From Acestrorhynchus altus (taxonomy: Eukaryota > Chordata > Actinopteri > Characiformes > Acestrorhynchidae), in contig CM067509.1 in NCBI GenBank assembly GCA_034509495.1, positions 5,110,851 through 5,174,850 of the forward strand: a stretch of DNA of 64,000 nucleotides, given 5' to 3'. Every line of letters starts with the position of its first letter. Within the stretch, counting starts at the first letter, position 1. Below are positions 33,091 through 44,929 of this stretch, one piece after another. The translations under genes were made by a program, and so were the position numbers. Below the pieces are notes generated by a model. The model had not been told where the DNA came from. It did not search any database and was given only the letters and a program-made list of their open reading frames with translations.

Positions 33091-33541
33091 TACACCAGTC
33101 AACCATAACATTATGACCACCTCCTTGTACATGAGCATGGTGTAGTTCTTCTTTCACCCTGATCTTCAATGAGCAATGCAGTGACACTAATATGATGTGC
33201 TGAGTCTACTGTATGTTGTGCTGCTGGAGTGTTTAAACCCCTCAGTGTCTCTGCTGGACCGAGAACAGTCCACCAAGCAGAAATGTCCAGCCGAGAGCGT
33301 CCTGTGGGCACTGATGAAGGACTAGAGGACGACCAACACAAACTGTGCAGAAACAGATGAGCTTCTGTCTCTGACTTTACATCTACAAGGTGGAGACACT
33401 CGGCAGGAGTGTCTAATAGAGTGGACAGTGAGTGGACACTCCAGCGGCACTGCTGTCTCTGATCCACTCGTACCAGCAACACACACTAACACACCACCAC
33501 CATGTCAGTGTGACTGCAGTGCTGAGACATTGATCAGTGTA
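33091..33541. mobile_element. Non-autonomous palindromic (foldback) Tc1-type element, complete-looking
   Basis: It begins TACACCAGTCAACCATAACA and ends TTGATCAGTGTA, so the ends are imperfect terminal inverted repeats beginning with TA, as expected for Tc1/mariner insertion into TA. The interior carries GAGTGTTTAAACCCCTCAGT, GGACTAGAGGACGACCAACA, TCTGACTTTACATCTACAAG and CACCACCACCATGTCAGTGT, words shared with 41,998-42,465, 52,190-52,590 and 57,165-57,715. At 451 bp it is shorter than the roughly 1-kb palindromic form I know from teleosts. It has no transposase and depends on one supplied in trans. Confidence 0.7.
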
Positions 33542-33821
33542 CATAAGGTTTTGTCCATCTGGTTGGAAAAAGCCCAGAAAGATGTTTATCTTATTTATGA
33601 ACTTTAAGTGACTCATGACATGTGATCTCAGATATGTTAGCTTCATTTGCATGTGTCATTAGCGTTTATTAGATCAGGAGGAACAAATGAATTTGGTTGG
33701 ACCAGTAAAATGAGTTAAATCACTCTGATATCATGCTTTACAGTGTATTAATAGGTACGTCTACTCATTAGGGCCCAGCAGGAAATGAGTGAGCAGCACC
33801 AGAAAACAGAACTTGCTGGCT

Positions 33822-33904
<83 letters not shown>
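33822..33904. repeat. (GA)n microsatellite
   Basis: About 40 GA units with GGGA and GATA interruptions near 33,847 and 33,869. Confidence 0.95.
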
Positions 33905-33906
<2 letters not shown>

Positions 33907-34394
33907 TAACATCTTTTGACTGAACATGGAAGCTTTCTTCATCTCAACCCAAGTGTAAAAAACATTCAAGGACTTTAATCAACTGTCTAAGCTAAAGGCA
34001 TAATAGGCTGTGATGGTGCAGAGAGAACTAAAGAGGGATCAAAAAAAGCAAGACGGCAAGAAAGGCCTTCTCGTTTCTCCTCACCGAAGCCCAGTTGGAC
34101 TCGGCTAGCAAAAATAAACTCGGCGCAGTCAGTGGGGAAAAATGACACAAGCTTTGCTTTGGGCTTCAGAGGGATTGCGGGATTGGCGGGTGCCAACTCT
34201 ATATGGGCATCGTTCCTTCCTGAGCATGAGTCAGCGGAAGAGTGCCAAATGGGAAATTACCTAAAAGCCTCCAACTGCTAAGTCTTATGGGTAGAAAAAG
34301 AAAAAGGAAAACTGCTGTTCAAACATCTGAAAGCACCCTTCACTCATTCCATTTCCAGTCAAAATATCCATTTAGTAACTCAGATAACAGGCCC
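33905..34394. other. Unique sequence, no gene recognised
   Basis: No repeat or exon recognised. The start of a 156-codon plus-strand frame (34,242-34,712) lies here, but the frame runs mainly through the degenerate repeat that follows. Confidence 0.35.
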
Positions 34395-34720
34395 GTATGG
34401 GTAACCCAACTGGGAACCAGAACGTTTTATCCACGGGTTTCAGATTGGGCCTACATATGGATGCCCACCAGGGACCCTGATGGGTTAAACATGGGTTCCA
34501 CATGGGAATTTTGTACATTAGACATCAGGCTTAGGTGGAACCCTTCTGAGCTGAAGCTGGGCTGTAACTATGGTGTCCAATACATCTACAAGCCCACTCA
34601 GAGCCCATGCCCAACAGGAACGTACCTTACCCACATTCCGCTCTTCTTACATGAGCATGTTGGCTGGGAATTTCTCTGGCTGGGAAGTTCCGATGAGATA
34701 CCACTTGTATAGGGAAGACT
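34395..34720. repeat. Degenerate 'CATATGGG...CCAACTGGGA' repeat
   Basis: CCCGTATGGGTAACCCAACT, CTACATATGGATGCCCACCA, TTAAACATGGGTTCCACATG and GCCCATGCCCAACAGG share the alternating 'catatgggca/acccaactggga' words of a common teleost repeat. The 156-codon frame through it is a consequence of low stop density, not a gene. Confidence 0.6.
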
Positions 34721-35389
34721 AAAGTCAGTCCAAAAACTTACTAAAGGATTAAATGAAACGGCATAAGATCAGATAAACAGTTAAAGCTTTCATCTTTGGG
34801 AGTGAAGAGAACATAGAGCATCACTCTCACTTCTTGCCGTCCACTGTGAGAAGAAGACTCAATGCTGTGCATTTGAAAGGATGTGGAGCTGATCAAGAAG
34901 CTCCTGCTGAGAAAAGAAAACCATAAAAGTTGTTGGACTTCTCAGAACAAAGGACCGACTGCCCCGGAGTCCTCAAGATCAGGGCCAGCATCAGCAGCTG
35001 TAGGAATAGGCAATTACCATTCTGCATTACGAGAGTCTCCACACCATTCTTCTGCATCAATAAGAGGAGTACATTATTATTCATTTTATTGGATACATTG
35101 GTCGGGTGTTAAAAAAATCCCTTGATTCCACTCGAGGTGCACTGCACGCTCAAAACCCCGCCCTCATAATATATGAAAAGATTAACATAGAACCATGAGA
35201 TATCTCAGATAGCTCCAGTCTAAAATTTCAACCAATAAGCCCTTGCTTAGAGCCTCTATTACCCTATTAAAATAAAGAGCAACATCAAAGCAGAACCATC
35301 TTTCTTTCTGTAGAGAACCAGTTTGTAAGAGGTGTGCATGATGTGTGAATGGCATCACCACAGGAACCACTGCAAGCACTTATATGTGT
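34721..35389. other. Unique sequence, no gene recognised
   Basis: Short overlapping frames on both strands. No repeat recognised. Confidence 0.35.
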
Positions 35390-35830
35390 GAGTGTGGTCC
35401 AAAGCTGGCCTGATCACCATCATTCGGTGTTTTTGGGAGGACTTGGATGGTAAGAAGCACAAATGTCCAAATTCTAAAGCTAAACTTTGGAGCTTTGGAA
35501 AGATCTTCCTGCAGAAACCCTCGTATCGGGACTAGGGGTGAATAGCATTTGGACTAGAGTGTTGCTCCACAGCAAAAGTAGGGTTGGACGAATTCACTAG
35601 TAGTCTTCCATACTGGAACCCATCCAATCCCAAACAGAACCTGGATTCATTGCTAAAGACGATACAGTTCCAGATCTGTGCATGCCCTCACATAACCACT
35701 GCTACCAGTTGGTCCTGCTTCTCCCAGTCCAATGATACCCCCTCTGAAACACTGGCAATTGGGCAGAATGTCTTTGAGTGCGTCGCAGAGGCATGTCTAA
35801 TAATCAGCGAACTTTCCCAGAGGTACACTA
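35390..35830 (-). pseudogene. Tc1-like DDE transposase relic
   Basis: On the minus strand one frame reads QIWNCIVFSNESRF followed by CLGLDGFQYG (about 35,610-35,685), matching the region 'W..VVFSDESRF.L...DG' of Tc1-like transposases. The first catalytic Asp is Asn here (codon complement 35,649-35,651). Upstream on the minus strand the same frame gives LDWEKQDQLVAVVM before a stop. The second and third catalytic regions are not recognisable. Dead copy, of a different lineage from those at 28 kb and 50 kb. Confidence 0.65.
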
Positions 35831-36479
35831 CCCAAAAGTAGCCCGGAGAGCCTTTTCATCATCAGAAATGATCCAAAGTGATTTAAGATGTTTGATTTAC
35901 TTCAATAATGTGAAGAACCTCCGTTTTGATTCCATAGGTATATGATTCTCTTACGCCAGTGAAGATGCATTACAAGGCTGTTATATTTCCTCTCAGCACA
36001 TTTCAGACAGTGGTTTGAATGAGGCTAATTTAGTTTGCAGCCAAGGAGAACCTCTAACAAGGACTCTGACAACATGCTATGCATGATGCAACCATAGGCC
36101 TGCTTACATTAAGCAACAGCAAAACGAAGTCGAGCACAGAGGTTACAGACATTGCCTTTGCTGGAGGCTCATTAACTACATTCCCTCTCACTCTATGGTT
36201 GTTTATTTACAAGAGCTTGAGCTGCAATATTAAGGCCACACTTCAAGAGCTTAGACTTGTCGGCTCCTAACTGGCATTTTGAATAAATTTAGAACGAACT
36301 TACTTAATATCGCAGGTCACAAGCACTGTCCTTTGCATTCCTTTTATTGTAGACAGTCACGTTTAATCATTTTGAGGTCTGCAATTGAAAATAGCTCATT
36401 ATGAGACCTAATGTAGGGGCTGTTGTTCTCAGAGCTGTCAGAGAGAAGCTGTAGAAGTTAAAAGTGCATCGCAACCAGC
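35831..36479. other. Unique sequence, no gene recognised
   Basis: High-complexity A/T-leaning DNA; nothing recognised. Confidence 0.35.
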
Positions 36480-36803
36480 GTGGACGTCCATATCGAGCTT
36501 GTATCCGGTGCTCATTCCCATTCTCTCATAACTCATTCTCGTCCATACACGGCCTGCTCACACTAACAGCTACAGTTCTTTATTATTTTACTCCTTTCGG
36601 GGGTTTTATGTCTGTGCTATCTGGCATCGATCAGAGGAGGATGGGTTCTGAGCCTTGGTTCCTCTTGAGGTTTCTTCCTTCCAGTCTGAGAGAGTTTTTC
36701 CTGCCACTGTCACCCGCTGTCTTGCTCAAATGAGGCTAGGACCTGGATTTCTGTAAAGCTGCCTTGTGATGCCTTTGTTGTAATGAGCACTGTATAAATA
36801 CAG

Positions 36804-36849
<46 letters not shown>
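36480..36849 (+). repeat. Retroposon 3' end with (GATT)n tail
   Basis: GATGGGTTCTGAGCCTTGGT, TCCTCTTGAGGTTTCTTCCT, GAGAGAGTTTTTCCTGCCAC, TTTCTGTAAAGCTGCCTTGT and GAGCACTGTATAAATACAGT form the well-known 3' end of a fish LINE/SINE family, which finishes in a short tandem repeat. Here the tail is about 11 GATT units (36,804-36,849), so the insertion is plus-oriented. The 89-codon frame 36,464-36,733 is part of this repeat and not a gene. Confidence 0.75.
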
Positions 36850-36851
<2 letters not shown>

Positions 36852-36927
36852 AGGTACAGAAAGACACTTTTCTGTTCTAATTTTAGAATAGAATTGTCTC
36901 GTGTTTGTGTGACGCTCTCATATCAGG

Positions 36928-36985
36928 AGCAGCTATGGCCTGATGGTTAGGGATCCAGGGAACCAGCCTTGGTTGCACCTCCAAC
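36928..36985 (+). repeat. tRNA-derived SINE head fragment
   Basis: AGCTATGGCCTGATGGTTAG (36,931-36,950) is a good pol III A-box-like head known from fish SINEs. The expected B box (GGTTCAAATCC) is not recognisable, so the copy is truncated or diverged. Confidence 0.5.
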
Positions 36986-37888
36986 CAAACGTCTGAGCAT
37001 CAGCGCTGTGTATTACGAAATGTGGGTTCTTCATTTCTGGACTTTCTGCTGTTCACATCATGTTGATGCTGCCTATAATTCTGGCACCCCGGCCCACATC
37101 TCAGGAGATCAGACTAAAAAAATCCCATTATGCATCCTTAAGCTGTGCAGACAGAAGCAGCTCCTTACGTCCTCTCTCTCTTGCTTCCGAGTGGAACTCT
37201 CTCCTCGCCCCCTGCATTTCGCCACTCGCTCCGCTTCTTCTCAGCTGAACGTGGCTCTGCTCCAGCTCTATCAGGCTCCACACGCTGGGTGTGAAGTGAA
37301 CTCTGTGGCTTCCCATCCTCATACAGAGGGGATGGTGAAATAGCGGGATGGCTCATTGCATATGGAGAAACGAGTCTTCAGGTTCTTGTGAAAGAAATGA
37401 AAAACACTGTGAGGCCTGGAGTCCAAGCCCTTCGGGTAGCTGGAGGTAGCTTCCAGCCAGGACTTTGGTAAGTAATTCTGCAGCGAGTGAGGCTGCTTGG
37501 CATTCCTCAAAACATATCTAGTGACACCGAAGAGTAAACACGGTGGATGAGAACATCTATATTGAAAATGTAGAGCATTTTGACATTTCAAAAACAATAC
37601 CAGGATGCTTGAGGGAACAGACAGAAACGTTTCATTAAAGGGGATTAGAAAGGGCTTTAGGGAGTTCGAGTGCAATAACATTCAAAACATCACCTCTCAT
37701 ATTAACTTTTGTTTTCCTCAGTAATATTGTCAAGGCAGGCTATGATGGATTGCTCTAACCGTGTCACTGCACCTAAAGTCTTGGGTACTCTAGAGTAGAG
37801 GTCTGCATTTCTGCAAAACTCTGTGGGACTCATGGGTCCCATCACAATATCTTGCTTAATTTACTAAATTTCAAAGTCGGAGCTGGAG
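36986..37888. other. Unique sequence, no gene recognised
   Basis: Overlapping frames at 36,969-37,343 (plus) and 37,319-37,681 (minus) lack domains. No repeat recognised. Confidence 0.35.
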
Positions 37889-37930
37889 GTTAACTCTTAA
37901 AACCCAAGATCCGGACTTCGCAGGCAACAA
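37889..37930 (+). repeat. GC-box repeat, end fragment
   Basis: GTTAACTCTTAAAACCCAAG followed by ATCCGGACTTCGCAGGCAAC matches the left edge of the family at 690 and 29,484. Only about 40 bp survive. Confidence 0.5.
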
Positions 37931-38296
37931 GGTGTTGTTGTACACGGCACTTTTCACTTAGCGACACTCCTTTACCAACCACACTGTGACACAGTTACCA
38001 CAGGCTGTGAGAGGGGAGCGTTCACTCTAGCATCACTGCGGGATCCAGCACAACAGGAGAAGTCTATTCCCTTGTAAATGCCACCCAGCTGAAGGCAGTA
38101 AACGACACTGAGAATGTTCCAGGCAACATTGCGGGAAGATCTTCAGAGGGAGAAGACGCTTTACAAGAGAAAAGAGGCAGAAAGCGAAGGCCCAGCAAGG
38201 GTCCTGCGAGGGCTGGGTGTGGGCTGCATATTGTCTGCAGGGTGGATCATCCAGCCAGAATTCCATTCAACCAGAATTCCGATCCCTCTTGGAGCA

Positions 38297-38311
38297 GGGG
38301 CTCGTCCGGGA
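38297..38311 (+). other. tRNA-Pro primer-binding-site-like motif, second
   Basis: GGGGCTCGTCCGGGA is a 15-base exact match to the tRNA-Pro 3'-end complement, shared with 21,536-21,550. Flanking bases do not extend the match, and no LTR or coding relic is evident. It could be a chance survivor, a retroviral trace, or part of an unrecognised repeat. Confidence 0.35.
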
Positions 38312-38428
38312 AAGCACTGTCCGCAGGGTCCGGTAACAGATACGGGTGAAGGTTGTGAAACCCAATCAGGCAGGACTTAGCAGGAGAATGATGGGTTGAA
38401 GTTGATAGGGTCGCATGTCCATCGGAAA

Positions 38429-38446
38429 CACACACACACACACACA
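38429..38446. repeat. (CA)n short microsatellite
   Basis: Nine CA units. Confidence 0.9.
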
Positions 38447-39159
38447 TCCATCTGCTGAAGAATCTGGACCTCTGGAATAGATTTAACTTTCCATTAGCAT
38501 TTGTCTCCATTGAAATGCCCTGGACTCAAGGACGATGTAGGTTCTTGAAGTATTTGTTTTCATATAATGGTCTTTGTAATAGGACTGGAATCAGAGCTAC
38601 TATGAATAATTATGAATCAAAGCCACCGGGATCAGATATTGTTGCACAAATGACATCATACTAATTGTAGCTTTGATTTAGAACTACCTTTCATTGACTG
38701 TTAGACCCATTAGTAGTTTTTGAGTGAAGCTTCACTTAGAACATCTCGGCTTTGAAGTCATTTAAAACAGATTATTTCAAGCAGAGGAGGTGTTAATGCT
38801 GCTGACAATCAATTTCATGCTTCTAGCAGCCAGGTAACACTGCACAAAGAGATCACACTAATTGTCTCGCTGCTAGATTCCCTTTATTACAAATATTTGC
38901 ACTTTAATGGAATGTTGTCCTTTAAGTTTTCCTTCACGAGGAAACTTCATGTAAATGATTAGCCCATCTACGTCCATACTAATCAGGTAATATTAAACTA
39001 ATAAGAATACTAATTGTGTTCCTGCTTGCCGCCGTTCTTTCTACTCATTTGCAGCTTTGTGTAAAGTTTTCCATAAAATTCCCATCGTTTTTCCATTTCT
39101 GCTATCAGCTGATCAAACAATAAACTGTCAGTTCACATCATATCCTGTCCATTCCATGA
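38447..39159. other. Unique, conserved-looking sequence
   Basis: From about 38,640 to 39,130 the DNA is repeat-free with many ATTA/TAAT words (for example CATACTAATCAGGTAATATT), typical of homeodomain-bound fish enhancers. Function is inference. Confidence 0.3.
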
Positions 39160-39300
39160 TGAGTATTAGTTGGATTGGGATGTTGGATGGTCACCACCCC
39201 AATGCATCCTAAAAGTACTGGATGGAGCTCCACCATTCCAGAGAACACAGTTCCACTGCTCCACGGCTCAGTACTAGATAAGCTGTGTGTGCTTTATTTA
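39160..39300. repeat. MITE-like repeat fragment
   Basis: AGTACTGGATGGAGCTCCAC, CCAGAGAACACAGTTCCACT and GCTCCACGGCTCAGTACTAG, then GCTGTGTGTGC, align with the copies at 23.5, 27.5 and 29.0 kb. The right end is lost. Confidence 0.6.
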
Positions 39301-39304
39301 TCTT

Positions 39305-39395
39305 ATGGTTTATAACCATAATCTAAACTTAGCCCTTACCCTAACTCTAGAATTAATCATAACCTAAACTTAATCTAGACTTAACCTTAGCCATA
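39305..39395. repeat. Degenerate 'CTAAACTTAACC' (telomere-like) array
   Basis: ATAATCTAAACTTAGCCCTT, ACCCTAACTC, ATAACCTAAACTTAATCTAG and ACTTAACCTTAG words repeat with variation. Same family as 4,022 and 26,960. Confidence 0.5.
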
Positions 39396-41296
39396 GCAGA
39401 AAGTGAAATTCATATTATTACTACATGGATTTATTGTATTAATCAGAACCTATAACAGATTAAAGCATCATGCTGTGAGAATGCTGTATTCCTAATTCTG
39501 GATTGTGTGTATTTGGCACAACAGCACCACTGTCTGATATGCAATATACAGTATATTTGCATAATCTTCATATTATATTAGGAATCTTGGGAATTTCTTG
39601 GTGTGCACTCATATATGTATGATTATGATTTATTTATACAGTCACACTTTAACACATTAGTAATTCGGGGGAAAGTTTTTCCTTAAATGGAATGTTTCCA
39701 GGAAAAGTGTTGATTCCTCTAATGAACAGAATATTTATATCCTTTAATAAAAGTCCCTGAATATACGTGTTCAGTAGTGAATCAAGGCTAAAGCATCTCA
39801 GAATGAACATCATGCCTTGTTTCCTCATTAGCTTCTATTCAATGCACACAAAGAGCTGTTCTGTAATATTCCGACCAATCAGCTCAGGTTTTCATTTTGT
39901 TTCATTCAGGTTCTCCAATTGTAATAGACCCCCTTGATTGCCTGAATGTGAAGACCCTTCACTTGATTTTAAAGATGCATCATACACATACACATGTAGG
40001 CATCACACTCCTCTTACAGACACATGGCTTACCCCAATGTTCATTCATGGGGTTTGATGTACTGGTGTTTGCATTCATGCACTTTCCAGTAAGCGTCCGA
40101 GTTGGTCCCAGTTCTCGAATGTGCAAAATTACAGTGTATAAGACCACAGTAAACGCACCCTTGACCCAGTAATGCATTGAAGTGGTACTGGTTTACGTAT
40201 ACTGTACATCCTGCAGTTCAACACAGTGAGGCTTTTAGTGTGCAGTTCTCCAAAGAAGACCCTTAAGATTAGGAGACTGTCATAAACTGCTTCACCCAAG
40301 GCCTTAATGAGCACCTACACACTTTTAATGCACATGGAAATGCGTCATGTTAGTGTACATCTGAGCAAAACTGCAAACCACAAGCGGGGACTTTGGGACG
40401 GACTCGGGTTTCGGTGATGTCCCAGGCTTGTGAGGAAATTAATGTGCAGAAAATAATCTGCTGAATAGTACAGTTCAAACTTTCCACAGTTGATTATTTA
40501 ATGATACCACGTAGATCTTTTGATTCATCAGTGATGACTGAGACCATAATGTCTTTGGTGGTGATTTTATCAGCTTCATATCATCAAAGCTGGACGCTGT
40601 GGTTCAGGGCAGCTCCGTGTCAGGCAACAGTTTGGATCTGGTTGGATTTATTACTCTGAAATCCATGTTAGTAAATGAAAATGTCCACTGAAAGTCATGG
40701 AACATGGAGATACAAGGAGGATGGTGGAGAGAATTGAGCACTCTGATGCTCCAGAGGCTTGCTGTTGTTCATAAACCAACCTAACCAGTTGCAGTGGGCC
40801 CAGATTTATTATCAAACACTCTTGTTTACCAAAGAGTCCCATACAACCCAGGATGGTCCAGACAGGTGGAGTAGGAGATGATTGTCCCATCAAGACTACA
40901 ACGTCAACACGAAGATGGCAGAGAAGGTGTGAAAATGACCTCAGCAAAGTACTTAGCCCTTTAACCCTGACTTTGATGAAGTTCTCTGCGCTTGGGTCTG
41001 GTTGTCCAGGCCTGGTTGAAGCCCTGCTTTGCAGGAGATGATCTTTCAGGCCAATGAAGAGTTCCTACACCCGTAAAGTGGTGTCACTGCTGGCACGTCA
41101 GTACAACCTGTGGTGTTGAGGATTGCTTTTTCTCTGTTGGCTGGCTGGTGAATAACAGCTGCTGTTTGGTGTCTAGTTAACACATCTGGGTTGTATGACG
41201 CTCGGAGCCAAAAGGCCACGGAAAGGAATAATAGTCCATGTTGTGATCCTGTAGACTCCATGCTAGTTTTAATCAGCCATCTGGGTGGGCGGGCAG
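39396..41296. other. Mostly unique sequence
   Basis: No repeat or exon recognised. Small frames on both strands are without motifs. Confidence 0.35.
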
Positions 41297-41321
41297 GTGT
41301 GTGTGTGTGTGTGTGTGTGTG
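41297..41321. repeat. (GT)n microsatellite
   Basis: About 12 GT units, then GCGCGAG. Confidence 0.95.
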
Positions 41322-41997
41322 CGCGAGTGTGTTACTGCTGATCTCTGTGATGTGATGAGCTGTGATATGCAGAGGGTCGGAAGTAAGTGTGCTGTATGTG
41401 TGTCCTTCGGGGCTCTTTTTGATTCTAAAAAGGGTAATGAGGGCTGCAAAAGAGCTATAGCAGCAGGAATCGCCCTCCATGCACTGTTCCTCAGATAATT
41501 ACCCTCTCGCGCACTCTCTCGCGCTGTCTCGGCATACTAGGTAATGTTAGCCTGTCCTGAAACGCGTCCGTATTAATGCTTTCAGCCTAATGTAAGCTGA
41601 ATAATGTCAACACAATGAATTTGCATAGCATTACACATTCCCAAACATCGCTTTAGAGGATAGTAATCTGGCCTATTTGAGAAGCAGGCCTCTCGGAGCT
41701 AAACAGGCACTGCTGTATAATTGAGTTTTGTTTGCGAGAGCTCATCCCATCTCCGTTAGATGATATTATGGGATGAGGGGGGTTATAAATGGCGCTCTGT
41801 TCTTCCGCCCCGTTCAGACCCCCTGAGTATCCATGTGAGGCAACAGAGTGACAAACTCGCAAACATCCTGCCAGCACTAACTCAGAGTAATGAGTCATGT
41901 CTCTCCCTTTTCATCAGGCAGCAGCAACGGAATCGCAGCTTACGGGAATCGCAAAACAGGATTATGGGATAAGATAATTTAGAGAAACCAATCAAGG
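41322..41997. other. Unique, conserved-looking sequence
   Basis: From 41,500 to 41,970 the DNA is repeat-free and includes an AP-1-like TGAGTCA (about 41,890) and a TAATTG word. It is a candidate regulatory block; no exon recognised. Confidence 0.3.
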
Positions 41998-42465
41998 TAC
42001 ACCATCAGCCATAACATGCTGCCTATTGTATCAGTTCTGCTGACCATACAGGAGCGGTTTGTAGATCTACAATCACAGAACCTTATTAACCATCTTTCAT
42101 CCCGTACTTCAATGCTCAAGACCCCACAGGACCACCAGAGAGTAGGCGTTGTGTGGGAGGTGCGTCATTCTCAGCACTGCAGTGACACAGACTTGGTCGG
42201 CCTCAGTATGTGTTGCGCTGGTACAAGTGATCACACACAGCAGTGCTGCTGGAGTGTTTAAGCCCCTCGGTGTCAGGGAACAGCATCCTGATTAAGCAGA
42301 TGAGCTTCTGTCCCTGACTTGACATCTACAAGGTAGATCAACCAGGTAGGGCTGTCAAATAGAGTGGACAGCGAGTGGACACAGCACTGGTGTGTCTGAT
42401 CTGCTCATACCGGTGCAACACACACCAACACACTACCACCATAGTAGTGGGGCTACCTGTGGTAG
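41998..42465. mobile_element. Foldback-family non-autonomous element, diverged copy
   Basis: It starts TACACCATCAGCCATAACAT, an end shared with Tc1-type elements. The interior has TCATTCTCAGCACTGCAGTG, GCAGTGCTGCTGGAGTGTTT and CACACCAACACACTACCACC, parallel to 33,091-33,541 and 57,165-57,715. The right terminal repeat is not clear. Non-coding. Confidence 0.65.
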
Positions 42466-43938
42466 CTGTGCAGGGTCGTGATCTGTGCTAGAGATGTTGG
42501 AGGCCAGACCTCTGCTTGCCAAGAAAGGACAGAACATGAAAGGAGGAGAGAAGGAGGAGTTGGCGTGGTGGTGGGGTGGGAATCTTCATCATGAAAAGGT
42601 GACGGAGAGGAGGGATTAGGCCGTGGTCCTTCTCCCAAATATCAGTCATTTCATAACTCGATTACATGCCCACCCTCACCCCCAAATCGATTGAAGCGAA
42701 TGAGGGAGGACGTCAAATGAAATATGGACTGAGTCAGATGATGGTAGTTGTCCAATGTATGTTACACTTCAATTTATAAGTGAACCTTGTTTTTAAGGAG
42801 ACATTAATGTTATACCTTCACCTGATACGACCCAGACTCGGTTGTTTCTCTCTGTCTCTGTCGTCCTCATACACTCTAAATCACATGTCTATAATGGTGG
42901 ATCTAAAAACAAAAAAAGCATCTGGTTCCAGAGCCCAGTGGAAGGTGTTGGGGCACAGTGAGCTGGAGAGATGGGGAAGGTGATTGGATTGTGCCGTGGC
43001 ACAGCATGTACCAATTTCCCCAACTTAATGGGATATTTCTACCCCCTACATCCCCCCAACGTCTCTCTTCTGTATTTTCCTCTCCTTCGCCTTCTCCTCA
43101 CCCGTGGACAAATTTAGCTGCTCCGGCTAAGAAAGATGGACAGTTGGTTGAGGCGGAGGAAGGGAGGGGTGGGCGATCGGTGTCACACTTTTTTGTGTAA
43201 ACACTACTTTGTTGGTTGCGAGGTGGAGGTAGAAATTGCTACAGAAGGGAGGGCTAGTCTAGGTTACTTTTTGGGGGGATTGAAAAGGGAATTGGGTGCC
43301 CACTTGTATCTGCAAGTAGACAAACACAAACACGTGTTCGACAAAGGCATTTGCCGGCACTGGTATCTGCTCTCTGTCAGCACTGATGTCTTTTGAAATT
43401 GGGACATAATCATGCATTTGTTTCTTGAAGATGGGGAACAAACAGCATGTGTGGTGGAGGGAGTCACCCCTCAACACATGGGTGGTTGGACCATAGTCTC
43501 TTCCAGGTGGTGGAGCTATGATTGAACCTAATGGAACCAGCACTTAGGTCCGCTCGTTTCGATCATGGGCCTATGGAAAAATGTCCAGTACTCATACAGT
43601 TTGGTAAACATGGCTTCCTTCAAAGCCAACAACACACTCTCTGCTCATAACGCACAACGCTGCCAATGCTGTTAGGGTGTAGGCTGGCAAACAAAGTGGC
43701 ATCACTTTTTTTTTTTGCAGGATATTTGCTTAGTTTGACATGAACTTATTACATATTATTTTCACTTAAAGGAGTTTGATGTTTTGATTGAAAATTGTCA
43801 TTTTTAATATTTTTATTTATTTTAACTTGTAAGGACAATAAAATTGGAAACAACCTTGGAAATCCTTTTGGAGATGGATCATCCACAGTGTTTTTGAGTT
43901 GAAAATGCAATATTTTTGGTGATGAGTGACTTGTAATC
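42466..43938. other. Unique sequence, no gene recognised
   Basis: A GGAGGAG-rich patch lies at about 42,540-42,580, and a pyrimidine-rich block at 43,040-43,100. Frames on both strands (for example 43,136-43,396) have no domains. Confidence 0.35.
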
Positions 43939-44025
43939 ATTCTTCTTCTTCTTCTTCTTCTTCTTCTTCTTCTTCTTCTTCTTCTTCTTCTTCTTCTTCT
44001 TCTTCTTCTTCTTCTTCGTCTTCTT
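43939..44025. repeat. (TTC)n microsatellite
   Basis: About 28 TTC/CTT triplets, perfect for most of their length. It adjoins the retroposon body at 44,030 and is probably its tail. The poly-serine frame over it is an artefact. Confidence 0.95.
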
Positions 44026-44315
44026 TCAGCTGCTCCCTTCAGGGGTCACCACAGCAGATCATCTGCCTGATCCACATTATAGTTTTGGCGCTAGATGCCC
44101 TTCCTGTCGCAACCCTCACCATTTATCCGGGCTTGGGACTGGCACCAGTATTGCACAAAGTACACCCATATATTGCTCATTAATCCAATACCAGTGATGT
44201 CATTAGCCCCACTCCCTCTTGCTGATCAGTCAGAGACTGCATGCATTATTGTAAATTGGCATGTAACCCCAGGACTGTTGTAACACTTGCCAGCACTTAG
44301 ACAGTTGCGCCATTC
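44026..44315 (-). repeat. Retroposon body with (GAA)n tail, minus orientation
   Basis: CAGCTGCTCCCTTCAGGGGT, CACCACAGCAGATCATCTGC, AGATGCCCTTCCTGTCGCAA and ATCCGGGCTTGGGACTGGCA, and further on CCCCAGGACTGTTGTAACAC and TTGCGCCATTCAGG, match a common teleost LINE/SINE 3' region. The TTC array at its left would be the tail on the minus strand. Ends other than the tail are approximate. Confidence 0.7.
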
Positions 44316-44929
44316 AGGATTTTTGGAGTCTTAAACTCGGCCTAATTTGATGTGCCGACCCAATCTGGCAGTCCTGGCACTTCTATTGGTGGATAATAAT
44401 GCAGGTTGAATTATGGCATTCATGAGCATTTATCAGAGATTGTAGACACACACCGCCACCCAGTATTCTTGCTTCAGCGTGGGTTGGTTTCAGCAAGTAT
44501 CAGCAAGTTTCTCTCAGCAATTTATTCTGAAAAACGATGAATCCCTGACATTGTTCATTTCTAATTCATCAATTCAGTAACATTTCATACCAAACTATCA
44601 GAACGCCTTTGTTTACATCTTAGCAGTTTGATATATGGCTTTTTGGGAAAGACGGTGTAATTTCCCTTTAACTGGGACCTTCAGAAACATTTTGTGCTTG
44701 ACCTCTTTGAGCACAATAAATGCAGGTTGTAACATCTGTTAGATGTTGTTATGGGTTTTCTACTTCTATTGACATTTCGGAAGAGTAGCCTGCTGTTGGG
44801 GTCAACAGTCTGTGGTCCTGCACGTAAAACTGAGAGTACAAAGCCATTCTTACCTTAAAATTTAAACTGACAGTGAACACATATAAGACTTAAACAAGAA
44901 TTGGAATTAGAAATGTGCAGCGCCTTTGC
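44316..44929. other. Unique sequence, no gene recognised
   Basis: No repeat or exon recognised. Confidence 0.3.

Noticed and set aside
34242..34712. 156-codon plus-strand open frame
   Set aside because: Most of it lies in a degenerate 'CATATGGG' repeat that is common in teleosts. The frame is a by-product of low stop density.
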